From Rhabdophis nuchalis (lineage: Eukaryota; Chordata; Lepidosauria; Squamata; Natricidae), in contig CM077643.1 of the NCBI GenBank assembly GCA_039707465.1, forward strand, positions 44,210,605 to 44,274,604: DNA of 64,000 bases, read 5' to 3'. Below are positions 43,009 through 55,135 of the stretch, one piece after another. The translations under genes were made by a program, and so were the position numbers. Position 1 is the first letter of the stretch. Every line of letters begins with the position of its first letter. A model generated the notes under the pieces. The model did not search any database. It saw nothing but the letters and a program-made list of their open reading frames with translations, and was not told the DNA's origin.

Positions 43009-45305
43009 TTTATTTATTTATTTATTTTTATTTATTGAATTTCTAGACCGCCCCCTCTCCCCGAAGGGATTCGGGGCGGTGTACAGGAAAATTAAAACTA
43101 CTAAAAACATGACAATAGATACAAAATTAAAATCGAATTAAATAACCCTGTACAAATTTATAAACGTTAAAAACTAAACCCATTAAAACCAAATAAAACA
43201 ATTTAAATTACAGACTGTGGCGAGAAGCAAAAATTAGGCCAAGCCGGCTTGATGGAACAGATGAGTTTTGAGTTTCTGACGGAAGGAGCGGAGGTCCGTG
43301 GTAGTTCGGATATCTGGGGGTAGGTCGTTCCAAAGGGTTGGGCCAACACAGAGAAGGCCCTTCCCCTGGCCGTCGCCCACTGGCATTGCATAGTGGACGG
43401 CACCCGGAGAAGTACCCTCTCTATGGGAGCGAATCGGCCGAAGGGATGTATGGGGCAGGATACGATCCTGCAAATAACTAGGTCCTGTGCCATGGAGCGC
43501 TTTAAAGATGATAACCAACACCTTGAAACACACCCAAAAGGCCACAGGCAGCCAGTGCAGCTCGCGCAGGAGCGGTGTTACGTGGGAGTACCTTGTGGCT
43601 CCCAAAACTGCCCGCAGTGGACCAGTTGTAGCCTTCAGGTGCACCTCAAGGGGAGCCCCATGTAGACAGTGTTACAGTAGTCTAGACGGGACGTCACAAG
43701 CGCATGAGTGACTGTGCGAAGGGCGTCCCGGTCCAATAAGGGACGCAACTGGCGTACCAGGCGAAGCTGGTGAAACGCCCCCCTAGCCACGGCTGTCACA
43801 TGGTCCTCCTTCGACAGCCGGGCATCTAGGAGGATGCCCAAGTTGCGTGCCCAATCCACGGGGGCAAGATGTTTGCCCCCTATGGCCAGTGATGGAGTCA
43901 ACTGGTTGAACCGGGGCGCCGGTAACCACAGCCACTCAGTCTTGGACGGGTTGAGCTTGAGTCTGTTCCTTCCCATCCAGACATCGGGACATCACTTCGA
44001 CGGCATCGTTGCGGTGGTTTGGGGTAGAAATGTACAACTGAGTATCATCAGCGTACAGGTGGTACTCTACCCCAAAACCACAGATGATCTCGCCCAGCGG
44101 CTTCATATATGTATTGAACAGGAGAGGCGAGAGGACCGACCCCTGAGGAACCCCACAAGTGAGAGGCCTCGAGGTCAACCTCTGCCCCCCTGCCAATACA
44201 AATTGCGATTGACCGGAGAGGTAGGAGGAGAACCACCGTAAAACGGTGCCCCTCACCCCCAACCCCTCCAGTCGATGCAATAGGATACCATGGTCGATGG
44301 TATCAAAAGCCACCGAGAGGTCTAATAGGACCAGGATGGAGGAGCAACCCCCATCTCTGGCCCTCCAGAGATCATCCGCCAACGCGACCAATGCCGTCTT
44401 CGTGCTGTGACCGGGCCGGAAGCGGGTCCAGATAATCAATTTCTTCCAGGTGACGGGGAAACTGTTGTGCCACCACACTCTCTACAACCTTCGCCAGAAA
44501 GTGAAGGTTGGAGACCGGACGATAATTTACTAACAATGCTGGGTCCAGGGAAGGCTTCTTGAGGAGAGGCCTCACCACCGCCTCTTTCAAGACAGTTGGC
44601 AAGAACCCCTCACTCAAAGAAGCGTTCACTATTTCCTGGAGCCAGCCTCGTGCAACCTCCCAAGATGCCAGTACAAGCCAGGAGGGACACGGGTCCAATA
44701 AACATGTGGTGGCTTTCAGTCGCCTACGCAACCTGTCCATATCTTCGGAAGCAACAGACTCGAACTCCTCCCAGAGTGGTGTCTCAAGACCCGCCTCCGA
44801 CATCCCCTCCAGACCACTTTCGGTGGAGACCAACTTGCTCCGAATCTGAGTGATTTTGTCCTGCAGATACTCCCCAAATTCCTCTGCTCTGCCCTGTAGA
44901 GGGGCTTCCCGCGGCCTCTGTTGAAGGAGGGAGCGGGTCACCCCAAACAGGGCGGGAGGGCGGTTATCTGCGGACGCGATAAGAGTGGCACAATACTGAC
45001 GCTTGGCCACTCTTATCGCCACAAGGTAGGACCTCAAATGGTCTCTTATCTGTGTCCGGTCCGATTCAGAGCGTGCGGAACTCCATCTCCTCTCTAGGCG
45101 TCTCTTGCGGCGCTTCATCACCCTCAACTCCTCGGAATACCAAGGAGCCTGGGTGGTTCGCTGCCGCAAGAGAGGCCGCAAAGGCGCGAACCGGTCCAAG
45201 GCCCCAGCGGCCGCAATATTCCATGCAGCCACTAGGTCCTCCATCCGGGCGCGGGTCAGGGCCTCAGGTAATGGCCCAAGCTCCGTCTGGAACCTTTCTT
45301 TCATG
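43009..45305 (-). mobile_element. CR1/L3-type LINE, longest copy in the window
   Basis: Minus strand. Tail of TTTATTTATT repeats at 43010-43037, 3' UTR (GGGATTCGGGGCGGTGTACA), C-terminal region (43644-43234), RT core split over two frames (44478-43936, 43976-43635) with YADDTQLYI, and the EN-RT linker (45304-44372). It stops where a hAT element begins at 45314. Confidence 0.9.
43936..45304 (-). pseudogene. CR1 ORF2: linker and reverse transcriptase, frameshifted
   Basis: Frame 45304-44372 holds the linker (LVAAWNIAAAGALDRFAPLR, RKRRLERRWSSARSE) and first RT motifs ([30 protein letters not shown]). A frameshift near 44400 moves RT motif A (LLDLSVAFDTIDH), [17 protein letters not shown] and [11 protein letters not shown] to frame 44478-43936, and another precedes the C-terminal region. 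No endonuclease domain is present, so this copy is dead. Confidence 0.85.
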
Positions 45306-45313
45306 ACTTAGGA

Positions 45314-46036
45314 CAGGATGGCGAACCTTTTTTGACTCGCGTGCCATAAGCAGGGGGAGTGCAGGGGGGTCATGCGCGGACGTGCTGCACCCATAATGCA
45401 AAGTGTGACACACACACCCCCAGGGTGCATGCATGCATAGCAGGCCCTCCCTCCACCCATTTTTTGCATGCTTTTTTCGCCCTCCCCAAGCTCCAGAGTC
45501 TTTATAGGCACCTGGGGAGGGTGAAAACAGCCCCCCTCCCCAGAGGCCCTCTGGAGGCTTCAGGAGCTTCCCTGAAGGCTCCGGATGACAAATAATGACC
45601 CTACGAGCAAACCAGAAGTCACTTCCGGTTTGCTCGTAGGGCCGTTTTTAGTCCTCTGGAGCCTTTTTAGGGAAGCCTGAAGGTCCCTGAAGCCTCCGGA
45701 GGGCTTAAACTGGCTCTACGAGCAAACTGGAGGTCCGTTCCTGAATTTCCAGTTTACCCGTAGGGCCAGTTTTCTGCGCTCTGGAGGCTTCAGGAAAGCT
45801 CCTGAAGCCTCCAGAGGGCTTCGAGGAGGGATGGAGGGAGCTGTTTTTGCCCTCCCCAGGCTCCTATAAAGCCTCTGGAGCCTGGGGAGGGCGAAAAGTG
45901 GCTTTAAAAAAGGCTGAACTCAGCTAGCCAGCGTGCATATGCACGCTGGCCAACTGACAGGGCAACACCTCATGTGCCCTGACAAATGGCTCCACATGCC
46001 ACCTGTGGCACGTGTGCCATAGGTTCGCCATCCCAG
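45314..46036. mobile_element. hAT family B, longest copy, with 8-bp duplication
   Basis: CAGGATGGCGAACCTTT to AGGTTCGCCATCCCAG, flanked by ACTTAGGA (45306-45313) and ACCTAGGA (46037-46044), 7 of 8. The interior repeats CTCTGGAGGCTTCAGG blocks and contains a short palindrome at 45599-45641. No transposase. Confidence 0.8.
45599..45641. repeat. 43-bp palindrome inside a hAT element
   Basis: Arms of 21 bp around a single central C match at 20 of 21 positions (CCCTACGAGCAAACC outward). A second, decayed version lies at about 45717-45764, so the unit was duplicated in the element. Confidence 0.8.
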
Positions 46037-46044
46037 ACCTAGGA

Positions 46045-47639
46045 GCTCAATTTGCTTAATTCTAGTATTTGGTATATAAACCTGGCTAGAATTGATTTGA
46101 CCCTAAATAGTTTGGTGTAATTAATCAAAAGGATAAAAATATGTATATGAATTTATTTTCCTTGGGAGTAGTACTCATCCTAAAAGGTCAGATCTTACAC
46201 ATCAAATGCTTCACTTTGGTCCTATGTGTTGACTCTGCTAGCAGAGTCAGCTGTGTTTGGGAAATTATTTATATCTGTTAGATATCATATGTAGTTAGGT
46301 TCATGACAGCCTGATGGTAGCTTGCTGGGCTTTCAAAATTTTGATAGCCTGCCCAAGAATATTTAGTCAACAAAATGGTTGTGTGTGCGTGTGCGTGTGA
46401 GGGGGGGGGCACATCTGCTCATTTTGACTTTGTTTGAAAAGCCCAGTACAATATACAGAACGTTTTACAGCGACTCCAGCTCAAAGTCTATCTGTATCTT
46501 GACTTGTCTCCAAATCCCTCTACTAAGCAGTATGTCATTCTCTGCTAGATGACTTGGCCTGGTCAGCTGTTTTTCTCTGATCCACTTTTGTATTTATATG
46601 GGTAGGAAAGCTGCCTCTTTTATCTCTGCCCCTTAATAGAACACCCATGAGTCATAGGAGACTTTCCTCCAACTTTGATGGGGCGGTGGCGGTGGGGGGG
46701 AGAGACATTCACCTTATTAGTGCCTTTTGGCTCTTTCATTAAGTAAAGAAACTTTCAGTTTCTCCTGCATCCCCTTCGTCCCTTTCTTGATGATTTATTT
46801 TCTGTCCAGGATGTTATTTTTATGTTTTCCAGGATTCTGCAGTTAATAATGAACTTTCCCCTTTTCACTGAAAACTTGTTATCATTTCAAAGGTTTGTGT
46901 CTTCTGTAACGCTAGTCTGGGTGAACTATAATCCTGGTTTTCATGTAATAAGCCATTTGGAGGATAGAAGTAGCAATAAAAAACAATTGTACTTTAAATA
47001 CAGTAAACCTAATCCGTTGAAAATTGTAAGGGATCTTAACAATTCTGTTCTTGTGGGTTCCACTTTAATATAAGATCGGCAGCGTTAAATCAGGGGTAAC
47101 ATGAGGCCCTTAGGCTGTACAGTGAACCCCAAAGCTTGATTTTCAAAAATTCAGTGATAAAACACCAATTTATTATTTTTATTCTTTACTGTGGTTTGTT
47201 ACAAATAACAATAAAAAAGTAATGTCCCCCCCCCAAAAAAAATCTGGGTAAAAAATGCAAGTCAAAGCATTTACACATCTGGTGATTCATGCATCACATT
47301 CTCAGGTAGTCCAAAAGTAAATAAATCAATGAAATACAGCAGCCGAAAAATTGCTGCTTGAGGTACACTCTCCCTACAAGTAGTGCTTGCTAAAAGTATG
47401 CCGACAATTAAACGTTTTGTTGTTGTTGTTTTTTAGTTATTGGAACCAAGCACAAACAATTTGGTTTAAGGTGTGGGAAGATTTCAAGGAACTTTTAAAT
47501 TATACCTCCTTACATTTAGAAATAAATAGAACTTATTTTCTCCAACCTACCAAATGGCATATCAATGGCTTATATTGGGCGGGGGGGGGGGGATCAGTGC
47601 AGTTGTTATCCTCATATTTCTGCAATGATCAACCATCAT
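46045..47639. other. Intergenic, nothing recognised
   Basis: Contains a (GT)n/G-rich run at 46380-46408 and T-rich or C-rich simple stretches. No gene or known repeat supported. Confidence 0.4.
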
Positions 47640-47875
47640 AAGAGCCACGATAACACAGTGGTTAGAGTGCAGCAATGCAGGCTACTTCAGCTGACTGCTA
47701 GTTGTAGTTCAAATCTCACCAGGCTCAAGGTTGACTCAGCCTTCCATCCTTCCGAGGTGGGTAAAATGAGGACCCAGATTGTTGGGGGCAATAGGCTGAC
47801 TCTGTAAACTGCTTATAGAGGGATGTAAAGCACTGTATAAGTCTAAGTGCTATTGCTATTACTATCTGAAAGAAC
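47640..47875 (+). mobile_element. tRNA-derived SINE (MIR/L2-tail type, common in squamates)
   Basis: A-box-like ACAGTGGTTAGAGTGCAG at 47656 and B box GTTCAAATC at 47708, then a conserved body (GACTCAGCCTTCCATCCTTC; TAAAATGAGGACCCAG) and an L2/CR1-like tail (CTGTAAACTGCTTATAGAG, TATAAGTCTAAGTGC). This is a frequent SINE of snakes and lizards. I do not give it a database name. Confidence 0.8.
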
Positions 47876-48048
47876 TGTCATTAGGATATCTTTGATGGTA
47901 GGTTGCTAATTGTTGTCAGAAACACAATCAGAAAATCAGGTCTCCTAATTAACCGAGTTGCAACTGATGCAATGCAAGTACTAATCATTGCATTTTGAAG
48001 ATCGGAAAATTAGAAGGATATAGTATTATGGTTATTTAATGTGAATTC

Positions 48049-48436
48049 AGGTAGTCCTTAACTACAGTTCATTTATTGACTCTTCAAAGTTACAATGGCA
48101 CTGAAAAAAATGACATGGCCGTTTTTCACATTTATGACCATTGTATCATCCTCATGGTCATGGGACCTAAATTCAGACCCTTGGCAACTGTCTCATATTT
48201 ATGCCGGTTGCGGTATCTCGGGGTCACATGATCACCTTTTACAACTTGATAAGCAAAGTCAATGGGGAAGTTAAATTCACTTAACAACCATGTTATTAAC
48301 TTAACTACAGCAGTGATTCACTTAACAACTACGGCAAGAAAGTTTGTAAAATGGTGCAAACTTCACTTAATAAATGTCTCACTTAGCAAGAGAAATTTTG
48401 GGCTCAGTTAAGATCATAAGTCGAGGACTACCTTTA
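48049..48436. mobile_element. MITE family A, full-length copy
   Basis: AGGTAGTCCTTAACTAC to ATAAGTCGAGGACTACCT, with both inverted ends present. Interior matches the 13629 copy box for box (CCTCATGGTCATGGGAC, CAAAGTCAATGGGGAAG, GAAATTTTGGGCTCAGTTAA). Confidence 0.7.
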
Positions 48437-48935
48437 CAGCTTTCCATGTTAAAAGAATGAATGTGTTTTTGATAAAACGTTGTTAAATTAAACGGGCAGC
48501 AACTTAATTGGCTAAGCTACATTCAAAGTACATTCAGTTTTTTCTAATAAACATAAAACATGCTACATGATCCATTTCTCCTTTATAGAGAAAGTTTAAT
48601 GGATAGTAGTGGTTGGGGACGTTGGATTAGAAACTGAGAAGTTATGAACTCTACTCCTTCCTTAAGCATGAAAGCCGGCTGGGTGACTTCAGACCAGCCA
48701 CTTCACTCAGCCCAACTCACCTGACAGGGTTGCCACTTGACCTATGAAGCGGTTCCTCGTAATGGCTACATTGTGGGTGTTTCCCCTCCCACCCCCAGGA
48801 ACTACAAGAAGTGCTGCCAAGAAGCTAAGTTGTAAAAGCACTCATTTGCAATGTGTTCAAATATTTCAAAAAAGGATGGCTTGATTACATTTAGATTTCC
48901 GTCCTAGTTTTTCCATTATGGGGGACACAAAAGTA

Positions 48936-49352
48936 CCATATTTTTCAAACTATAAGATGCACCGGTGTTTAAGACGTACCAAGATTTCAAAGAGGTAAGT
49001 ATGAAAAAAACCTTTTTGTCCTCCCCGACCGCCAGAAACACTCTGCAGGCTTCAGCAAGGCTGGGGGAAGGCAAAAACGCCTCCGTTTTTGTGGAAAACG
49101 GCCCATTTTTCACCCGGTTTTTGCAAAACCGGACATTTTTGCCTTCCTCCAGCCTTGCTGAAGCCTGCAGAGTACTGCTGGGGGCTGGGGGCAGGCAAAA
49201 ACACCTCTGCTTTTGTGAAAAATGGCCTGTTTTTTGCAAAAATGGGGTGTAGGGACGGAGCTTTGGGAGGCCAAAAACGGTTGTATTCGGTGTATAAGTT
49301 CCATGCTCTTTTAGGGTGGGGGGAGGTGCATCATATGTTCCGAAAAATAGGG
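48936..49352. mobile_element. TA-flanked TIR element, family D
   Basis: CCATATTTTTCAAACTATAA at the left and GTTCCGAAAAATAGGG at the right, with TA on both sides. The interior is an inverted arrangement of AAAACGGCCCATTTT and CCTTGCTGAAGCCTGC blocks. Relatives are at 61750-62265 and (right end only) before 56071. TA targets suggest a Tc1/mariner-type source; not proven. Confidence 0.55.
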
Positions 49353-49359
49353 TACTTGA

Positions 49360-51241
49360 TATTTGAAATCATAGCTTCCTGAAATTTATTTAAATTATGC
49401 AAAACTAGAGAACTCTGATATTAAAACATTTCTGCAAAGTCAGCCACTAAAATGGAGAAGTAACACTCTGAGCTAGATCCCATCGGATCCTACTGTTCTC
49501 TCTGCCATGTGGGATGAACTCCCCAAGATCATCCCACATGGCACAGTATATATCAGGAATACCAGGATCAAGAGCATAGGGAATGGCCTTAAAGGACACA
49601 AGGAGGAGCCCCTACCAAGGCAACTACCAGGTATGAGGCCCTTGAGTCTGGGCCAAGAAAAAAGAACTTGAGAAAAATTCTAGCATTGCTTTTTTTTTAA
49701 AATTCTATTAATATTCTGCTTTTTAAAAGCAGTTTACATGACAGTGTTTTCTAATTTTACCCTTCCAACTTCACACTTCTTTCAGACTTGATCCTTGATC
49801 CCACAGTCCAATTTTAATATTATAACTAATACAATACACAACACTTATAAGTGGATAAATGCGTATGGAGCACGCCAAGCGATGTAGACTAGGATTGTAA
49901 AGTAATTGAAAACACAAGGAAATCAAGATTGGAATGGGACTCGGTAAGAATCGCTTTCCTCACTGGAATAGACTGGATTACACGAAGCTGTTATCTGTTA
50001 GAGAAGGAATTGAAGGTGTTGATGTAAGAGTTCCCATGTAAATATGTACATATTGCATAAAATCCATTTAATATAGTGAAACTGATCTACGGTAAGTTTT
50101 CCCTGCTCTGAGACTCTTATTGCTATTTAATGAAAGATGCAAATTGATTCTAATTTGTGGTGTGTACAAAACAGGTATTGTGCAGTTCAAAATTCTTGGA
50201 ATAGTGTACTTTCTATCTCCCCTCCCTCTCTGAACCAAAAATGTTTGGTTTACATGTGCCATATTTAGAACAGATAACCCCTTGTAGCAGTGAATAAACA
50301 CATGCCATCAGCTCCTTACAGTTTCCATTACTGTAGTTACATTACTACTCTGCAAGCTTGCCCATCTAAATGCATACATTATGTCCTTGGTTATTATTTT
50401 GCCTTCTTTCTACAGTGTATTTTATCATTTCCAATGTTTAACTTTGTCTTCAATCATGGTTGCTTCTCAGTCCTTTAAAGTGATCAAAGAGATTGAGTTC
50501 AGATATTGGACTGAAACTCTTGGGTAAAGCTTCGTATCATCTATGAGTCCTTGACCACTTCTCTTACATCTTGCACAATCTCCTGTGCAGAAAAGAACAA
50601 CAGATAAGCAAGAAAGGCCTTCTGGATCAACTAGGGCTGCAAATCCAGCAACATACTTTCCAGCCTTGCCTTGCAATGTGGGCTCGCTTCGCCTGTTTGT
50701 TTTAAGCAATTATAGCTTTTCTCCTGAAACTGGTTTCATGTAAGAAAGATGCTGGGAGAAATACTAAGGTTTGGACAAAGCATTTTCAACTGAACTTCTC
50801 TTTGTGGGCCCATCTTCTCTCCAAAGCTGCTAACGCCCAGTCACTTTCTGCATTTCTCTGTGCCCAATCCAGTTAACAAAACAAAAAAAAGACATAAAAC
50901 GAAGCCTGTCCATCTTCTTCAAGAGAGCAGAAACAATATCTGCAAGAAAGAGGAACGTTAGAAACAAAAGATTCCAGCTGTGGAACTCAGCAGTTTCTCC
51001 AATAGTGTTTTTTTTTACCTTGCAGGCTGTGAAGGAAAATGTTGCTTGAAATTACAGTAATGGGCATTGATCATATAGAAAAGGAAACCTTAGAGAAAAT
51101 AGTGACCGTAGTAGTAGTGAATCAGAACGATAGGATCCCAGTACTGCTGCTATGTGAATTTTTTCATATGAAGGTTGGCAAACAGCATTTTTCCCCTTAT
51201 GCCTTAATATCAGATTCCATCTGATTTTCCTGCATTTCCTG
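49360..51241. other. Intergenic, nothing recognised
   Basis: No repeat family, RNA gene or believable reading frame seen. Confidence 0.4.
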
Positions 51242-51249
51242 CCTCCCAG

Positions 51250-51485
51250 CAGAGGGTGGGTTCCTACCAGTTCGGATCAGTTCAGTTGAACCGGTAGCGG
51301 TTTTCTGGCCTGGGTCATCGGAACCGGCAGCAACCCAAGCCTGCCATGCCTCCAAACTGGTCCTCCGGTCGGGGTGGCATGTTTTTTTCCCTTTTTTAAT
51401 GTTCCGCGCATGCATAGATCTATTTTTGGGCAACTGCACACGTGTGCACCAAACCAGCAGTAATGCCAGCAGCAACCCACCCCTG
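51250..51485. mobile_element. hAT family C MITE with perfect 8-bp duplication
   Basis: CAGAGGGTGGGTTCCTACC to AGCAACCCACCCCTG, flanked by CCTCCCAG on both sides (51242-51249, 51486-51493). The interior GAACCGGTAGCGG matches the 31695 copy. Confidence 0.85.
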
Positions 51486-51772
51486 CCTCCCAGCAATATC
51501 TCCCCTCCCCCGAGGTTAAAACCAGGAGCAAAGAACTTATTTCATCTAACATTTGTCCTTTAAAGTACCTCCCCCTCCTATTGATTGCTTCTCCCCCCCC
51601 ATAAGTGGATGTATTTTTTCTCAGAGCAAAGGATGCAAGAAGACAGTAAGGAACAGCCAGAGATTACTTTAAAATAATAATTGTATTCCTGGTTGTGCAA
51701 CTTGTTTAGTTGCAACCATGAAGACGTTGCCTCTGGTATCAGAAACAAATCCAATCCTTTTCTCTAGGCCAA

Positions 51773-52111
51773 ATGTGTTGGCATAAAAGGCCAGTCTATA
51801 TGATCATGGGGTTTTTTGTATGTGGGGAATATTTTTATTCCCTCCGTGATTGGGAAATAAGGTTTGTTGAGAAGGAGGATTTTGAACTTTTCCCCACTAC
51901 TGAGTTGAAGGGCTATCCATCCATCCCAGAGTCAGCAGAAAATGTTGACACAAACATTGCTATTTTTGTGGCCAATCCCTACCCTGGTTCTATTGTCTAT
52001 TCTGACATGCTGTCAGATGGTGGTGTCCTTATTAGCAAGTGTGACACTCACTGGGCAAAGGTATTAGTTTTTCCTCTAATTTTGCTGCCATCTCTGTCCA
52101 GCATTTCATAA
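51773..52111 (+). pseudogene. Unassigned frame with exon-like borders
   Basis: The frame has a natural, non-repetitive composition (GEYFYSLRDWEIRFVEKEDF, ELKGYPSIPESAENVDTN, FVANPYPGSIVYSDML). It follows a pyrimidine tract ending CTCTAG (51769) and a possible donor GTATTA follows AAAG near 52061, so residues up to HWAK could be one exon. I do not recognise the protein. It lies 12 kb past DDHD1 on the same strand. It might be an exon of an unannotated gene, a decayed transposon protein or chance. Confidence 0.25.
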
Positions 52112-52299
52112 CCTGCAGGAAAAGTGCCACCAATCAGACTATGACAAGAGTGGGAAGGGTCTGAATAAGTTAGGATTCTGCCTTCTCTTCTTTAAATGCA
52201 TTTGCCTGCTCTGGTTCTTTAGTTTTCCAAGTTTTTTTTTAAAAGGGGATAGAAATAGTTCCAGAAAGAAGAGCAATAAACACTCGCTGGGATCAGAGG

Positions 52300-52795
52300 T
52301 GGCATTTTGCTGGTTCGGACCTGTTGTCAGTCTCGCGAGTTCCTGCTTCGCTGTCATGGAAACGGGGAGGGTGGGGGTTTGGGATGAGTGTGTTCTGCTG
52401 GTGGACAATGTTGATGTTCGTGTTATCTCCTGTGTAACGGACCTGCATTCCAGGATGGTGAAGACCTGCCCACCTGATGTTGGAGATGGAAGCATATTGG
52501 ACAATGCATAGGGGGGGTTTGGGGATTGGGTTGGGCTTAAGCTTAATACTTTCTGTTCGCGCCTAAACTAATCATTCTCAGCTTTACTTGGTCTGTACGC
52601 TATCGTAACTTAGTAAAAGAAGCCTTTAACATTTCAAAAAAATGTCTAAGTGTGGTCTTTCCTGAGTCAACGAAGAAGCAGGCCTGACACCTGTTCACCG
52701 GAATCAGTAGCGGAAATTGTGGGTGGCCCCGCCCACCCGCTGCCCTTGGGTGGCTCCATTTAAATGTGAGTGCGTGCTCACATTTGCAAACCGGT
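52300..52795. mobile_element. Older GGTTCGGA/ACCGGT element split by an LTR
   Basis: AGAGGTGGCATTTTGCTGG just before the solo LTR and GTTCACCGGAATCAG, GCAAACCGGTAGGG after it look like the two parts of a family C-like MITE interrupted by the LTR. The ends are not clear. Confidence 0.4.
52325..52689. mobile_element. Solo LTR (endogenous retrovirus or LTR retrotransposon)
   Basis: 365 bp beginning TGTCAGTCTCGCGAG and ending GGCCTGACA, i.e. TG...CA with short inverted ends, flanked by the 5-bp duplication CCTGT (52320-52324, 52690-52694). There are no internal coding sequences, so recombination between two LTRs removed the body. Which LTR class cannot be told from the LTR alone. Confidence 0.8.
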
Positions 52796-53149
52796 AGGGA
52801 AGGTAAGTGAATATCATCCCTGGCTGGGATGATTGTAAAAATACAAATAGGTCCTGCAGAAAAAGAAAATTGGAATTCACTAATTGCTGTGCAACATTTT
52901 TACTCGGGAGCAGGGGTGTGGTTGTGCCTGCCAAATAAAGTGGCATAGAAGCAGGGACATGTCCCATTGCCTTCTTCAAAAGAAATAGGTCACTTCCCTC
53001 CTATACCTTGTTGGAAGCTGGTGTCAAAAACAGAAAGCGATACATCAAAAGGGGACTCTGAAAATGAAGGATACTAATGGAAAAAGCAAAGGCTGGAAGA
53101 GAAAGGATTATAGTGGAGGCTGGCAAGTGGCCAGAGGGGAGAGAGCTTA

Positions 53150-53245
53150 TTTATACAGTATTCTCAGAATACAACTCTGATTACTTCTAGTCGTCTGACC
53201 TTGTCCACACATCTTAAAGTTGCTGAGGTTGAGAAACACTGCCAT
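53150..53245. mobile_element. hAT-type MITE fragment
   Basis: CATCTTAAAGTTGCTGAGG then TTGAGAAACACTG is the right end of the family at 41502. The left end is lost. Confidence 0.35.
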
Positions 53246-53292
53246 AGAGGCTTTGGGGCTGCTTCCTTTCGGTATCTGCCATTTATCTAGGC

Positions 53293-53663
53293 CCATGATG
53301 GCGAACCTATGGCACGGGTGCCACAGGTGGCATGCGGAACCATTTCTTAGGACGCGTGAGACGTTGCTCTTTCAGCTCCAGCGCACATGTATGCGTTGGC
53401 CAGCTGATTTAGGCCTCCTTTTGAGGCTGTTTTTCACCCTCTGGAGGCTTCAGGGAAGCTCCTGAAGCCACTGGAGGTGGGGGGAGGCTGTTTTCATCCT
53501 CTCCAGGCTCCTAGAAAGCCTCTGGAACCCGGGGAGGGTGAAAAAAGCACGCCAAAAGCAGGGGATCATGCACATAGTATTATGGGCATGGTACGTCCAT
53601 TCATGACCCCCCTGCGCTCTCCGCGCTTTTGGCACGCGAGCCAAAGAAGGTTAGCCATCACTG
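53293..53663. mobile_element. hAT family B copy with perfect 8-bp duplication
   Basis: CCATGATGGCGAACC to GGTTAGCCATCACTG, flanked by ATCTAGGC on both sides (53285-53292, 53664-53671). Closely similar to 57587-57958. Confidence 0.88.
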
Positions 53664-53671
53664 ATCTAGGC

Positions 53672-54529
53672 TTCCTTTATATTATAGAACTTGAAAGACG
53701 ACTGTTTCCATTCTCCATCCTTGTTCTGCAACTCTACGTGGCATGTAAAAAGGTTCTGTTCTAGGAAATGGTGGCTCTTTCGTTGCCTTCCTTACTAATG
53801 GTTAGGCAAAGGATATACTAATGTGAGAGAGCGTGACCTGCAAAGTTGCTGAAGCAAATCATTCTCATAAAGTACTCTGGTATGTGCTTGCCTGCAATCC
53901 AGGTCATGATGCTCTCAGAGCGCACGCTTTTCTCTTTGGCAAAAGAGACCGCTCTCAAAAATAGCACAGCCTCTGAATTGTGTGGAAGATGTAGCTTAAC
54001 AAAAATCTGGTAGTAATTATTTTGTTTCTCTCCCCCCATTCCAATTCCTATAGGATGTGAATATCTGCTCAAGTCTCAGAAATGTGTAGATTTTCAGCAG
54101 TTTGAGCCAAAACAGGAGGATCACAGCTTCGCTGTCTGGAAAGCTGCCTGCTCTGTCAACTAGATAGCCAATTCTAACAGGGTTCATGCTAAGGCAAAAG
54201 ATCTGGTTAATGAATACTTCCACACATTCATGCTCCCTCCTGGGTATCTGGCTGTTTATTGTGCAACCAAAAACATAGGATTACTGTCCGATCTGAAGCC
54301 TCAATGCTTTCGTCTTTACTATAGAGTGGTAGTTTCTAGAAACATCAAATCATGGCTATTTGAAATTCAAACTAATTAGTAAGACTTAACACTATGGAAA
54401 CTAACATGGTAGAGTTTGCCCACTTGGTAATAAACTTAGTCATTATGGTCATTCAATAAATCATGGCTCAGCATGATGTATACAGTACATTAATACAACT
54501 TATAAACTGATTGATTGAATCTACCCTGC
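53672..54529. other. Intergenic, nothing recognised
   Basis: No repeat or reading frame I can support. Confidence 0.4.
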
Positions 54530-54863
54530 TATAGAGTAGATAGAGAGGGAGTGACTGACAGACACAGAGAGAGACAGAAGGGGAGGGAGGGAAAGACAGA
54601 GAGACAGACAGAGACAGAGAGAAAGAGAGGGAGGGAGAGAGACGGAGAGAGACACAGATAGAGAATGACACAGGGAGGGATTGAATCGGAGACAGACGGG
54701 GAAAGAGGGAGAGACAGACATACAGAGAGAGGGAGGGAGGGAATCAGAGAGAGTGACACACACAGAGACAGGGAGAGACAGAGAGAGGGAGGAAGAGACA
54801 AATAGATAGAGACTGATTAAGTGAGTGAGAGACAGACAGACAGACACACACACAGAGTGACAG

Positions 54864-54894
<31 letters not shown>

Positions 54895-55135
54895 AAGAAA
54901 GAGAGAGAGAGAAAGAAAGAGACAGAAAGAGAGACAGAAAGAAAGAGAAAAAGAGAGAGAGAAAGAAAGAGAGAGACAGAAATGGAGAGAGAGAGAGAGA
55001 GGAAGAAAGAGATAGAGAGAGAGAGAGAAAGAGAAAGAGAGAGAGAAAGAAAGAGAAAAAGAGAGAGAGAGAAAGAAAGAGAGAAAGAGCGAGAGAAATG
55101 GAGAGAGAGAAAGGAAGAAAGAGAGAAAGAGGTAG
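54530..55135. repeat. 600-bp polypurine tract (GAGA/GAAA with GACA blocks)
   Basis: The plus strand is almost entirely A and G, with GACAGACA and (CA)n interruptions in the left half and pure GA/GAAA in the right half. Reverse-strand frames of up to 219 codons are Ser/Leu-rich artefacts. Confidence 0.95.

Noticed and set aside
47640..47720. Possible tRNA gene
   Set aside because: A and B boxes are present but no cloverleaf forms, and the body continues as a known SINE type.
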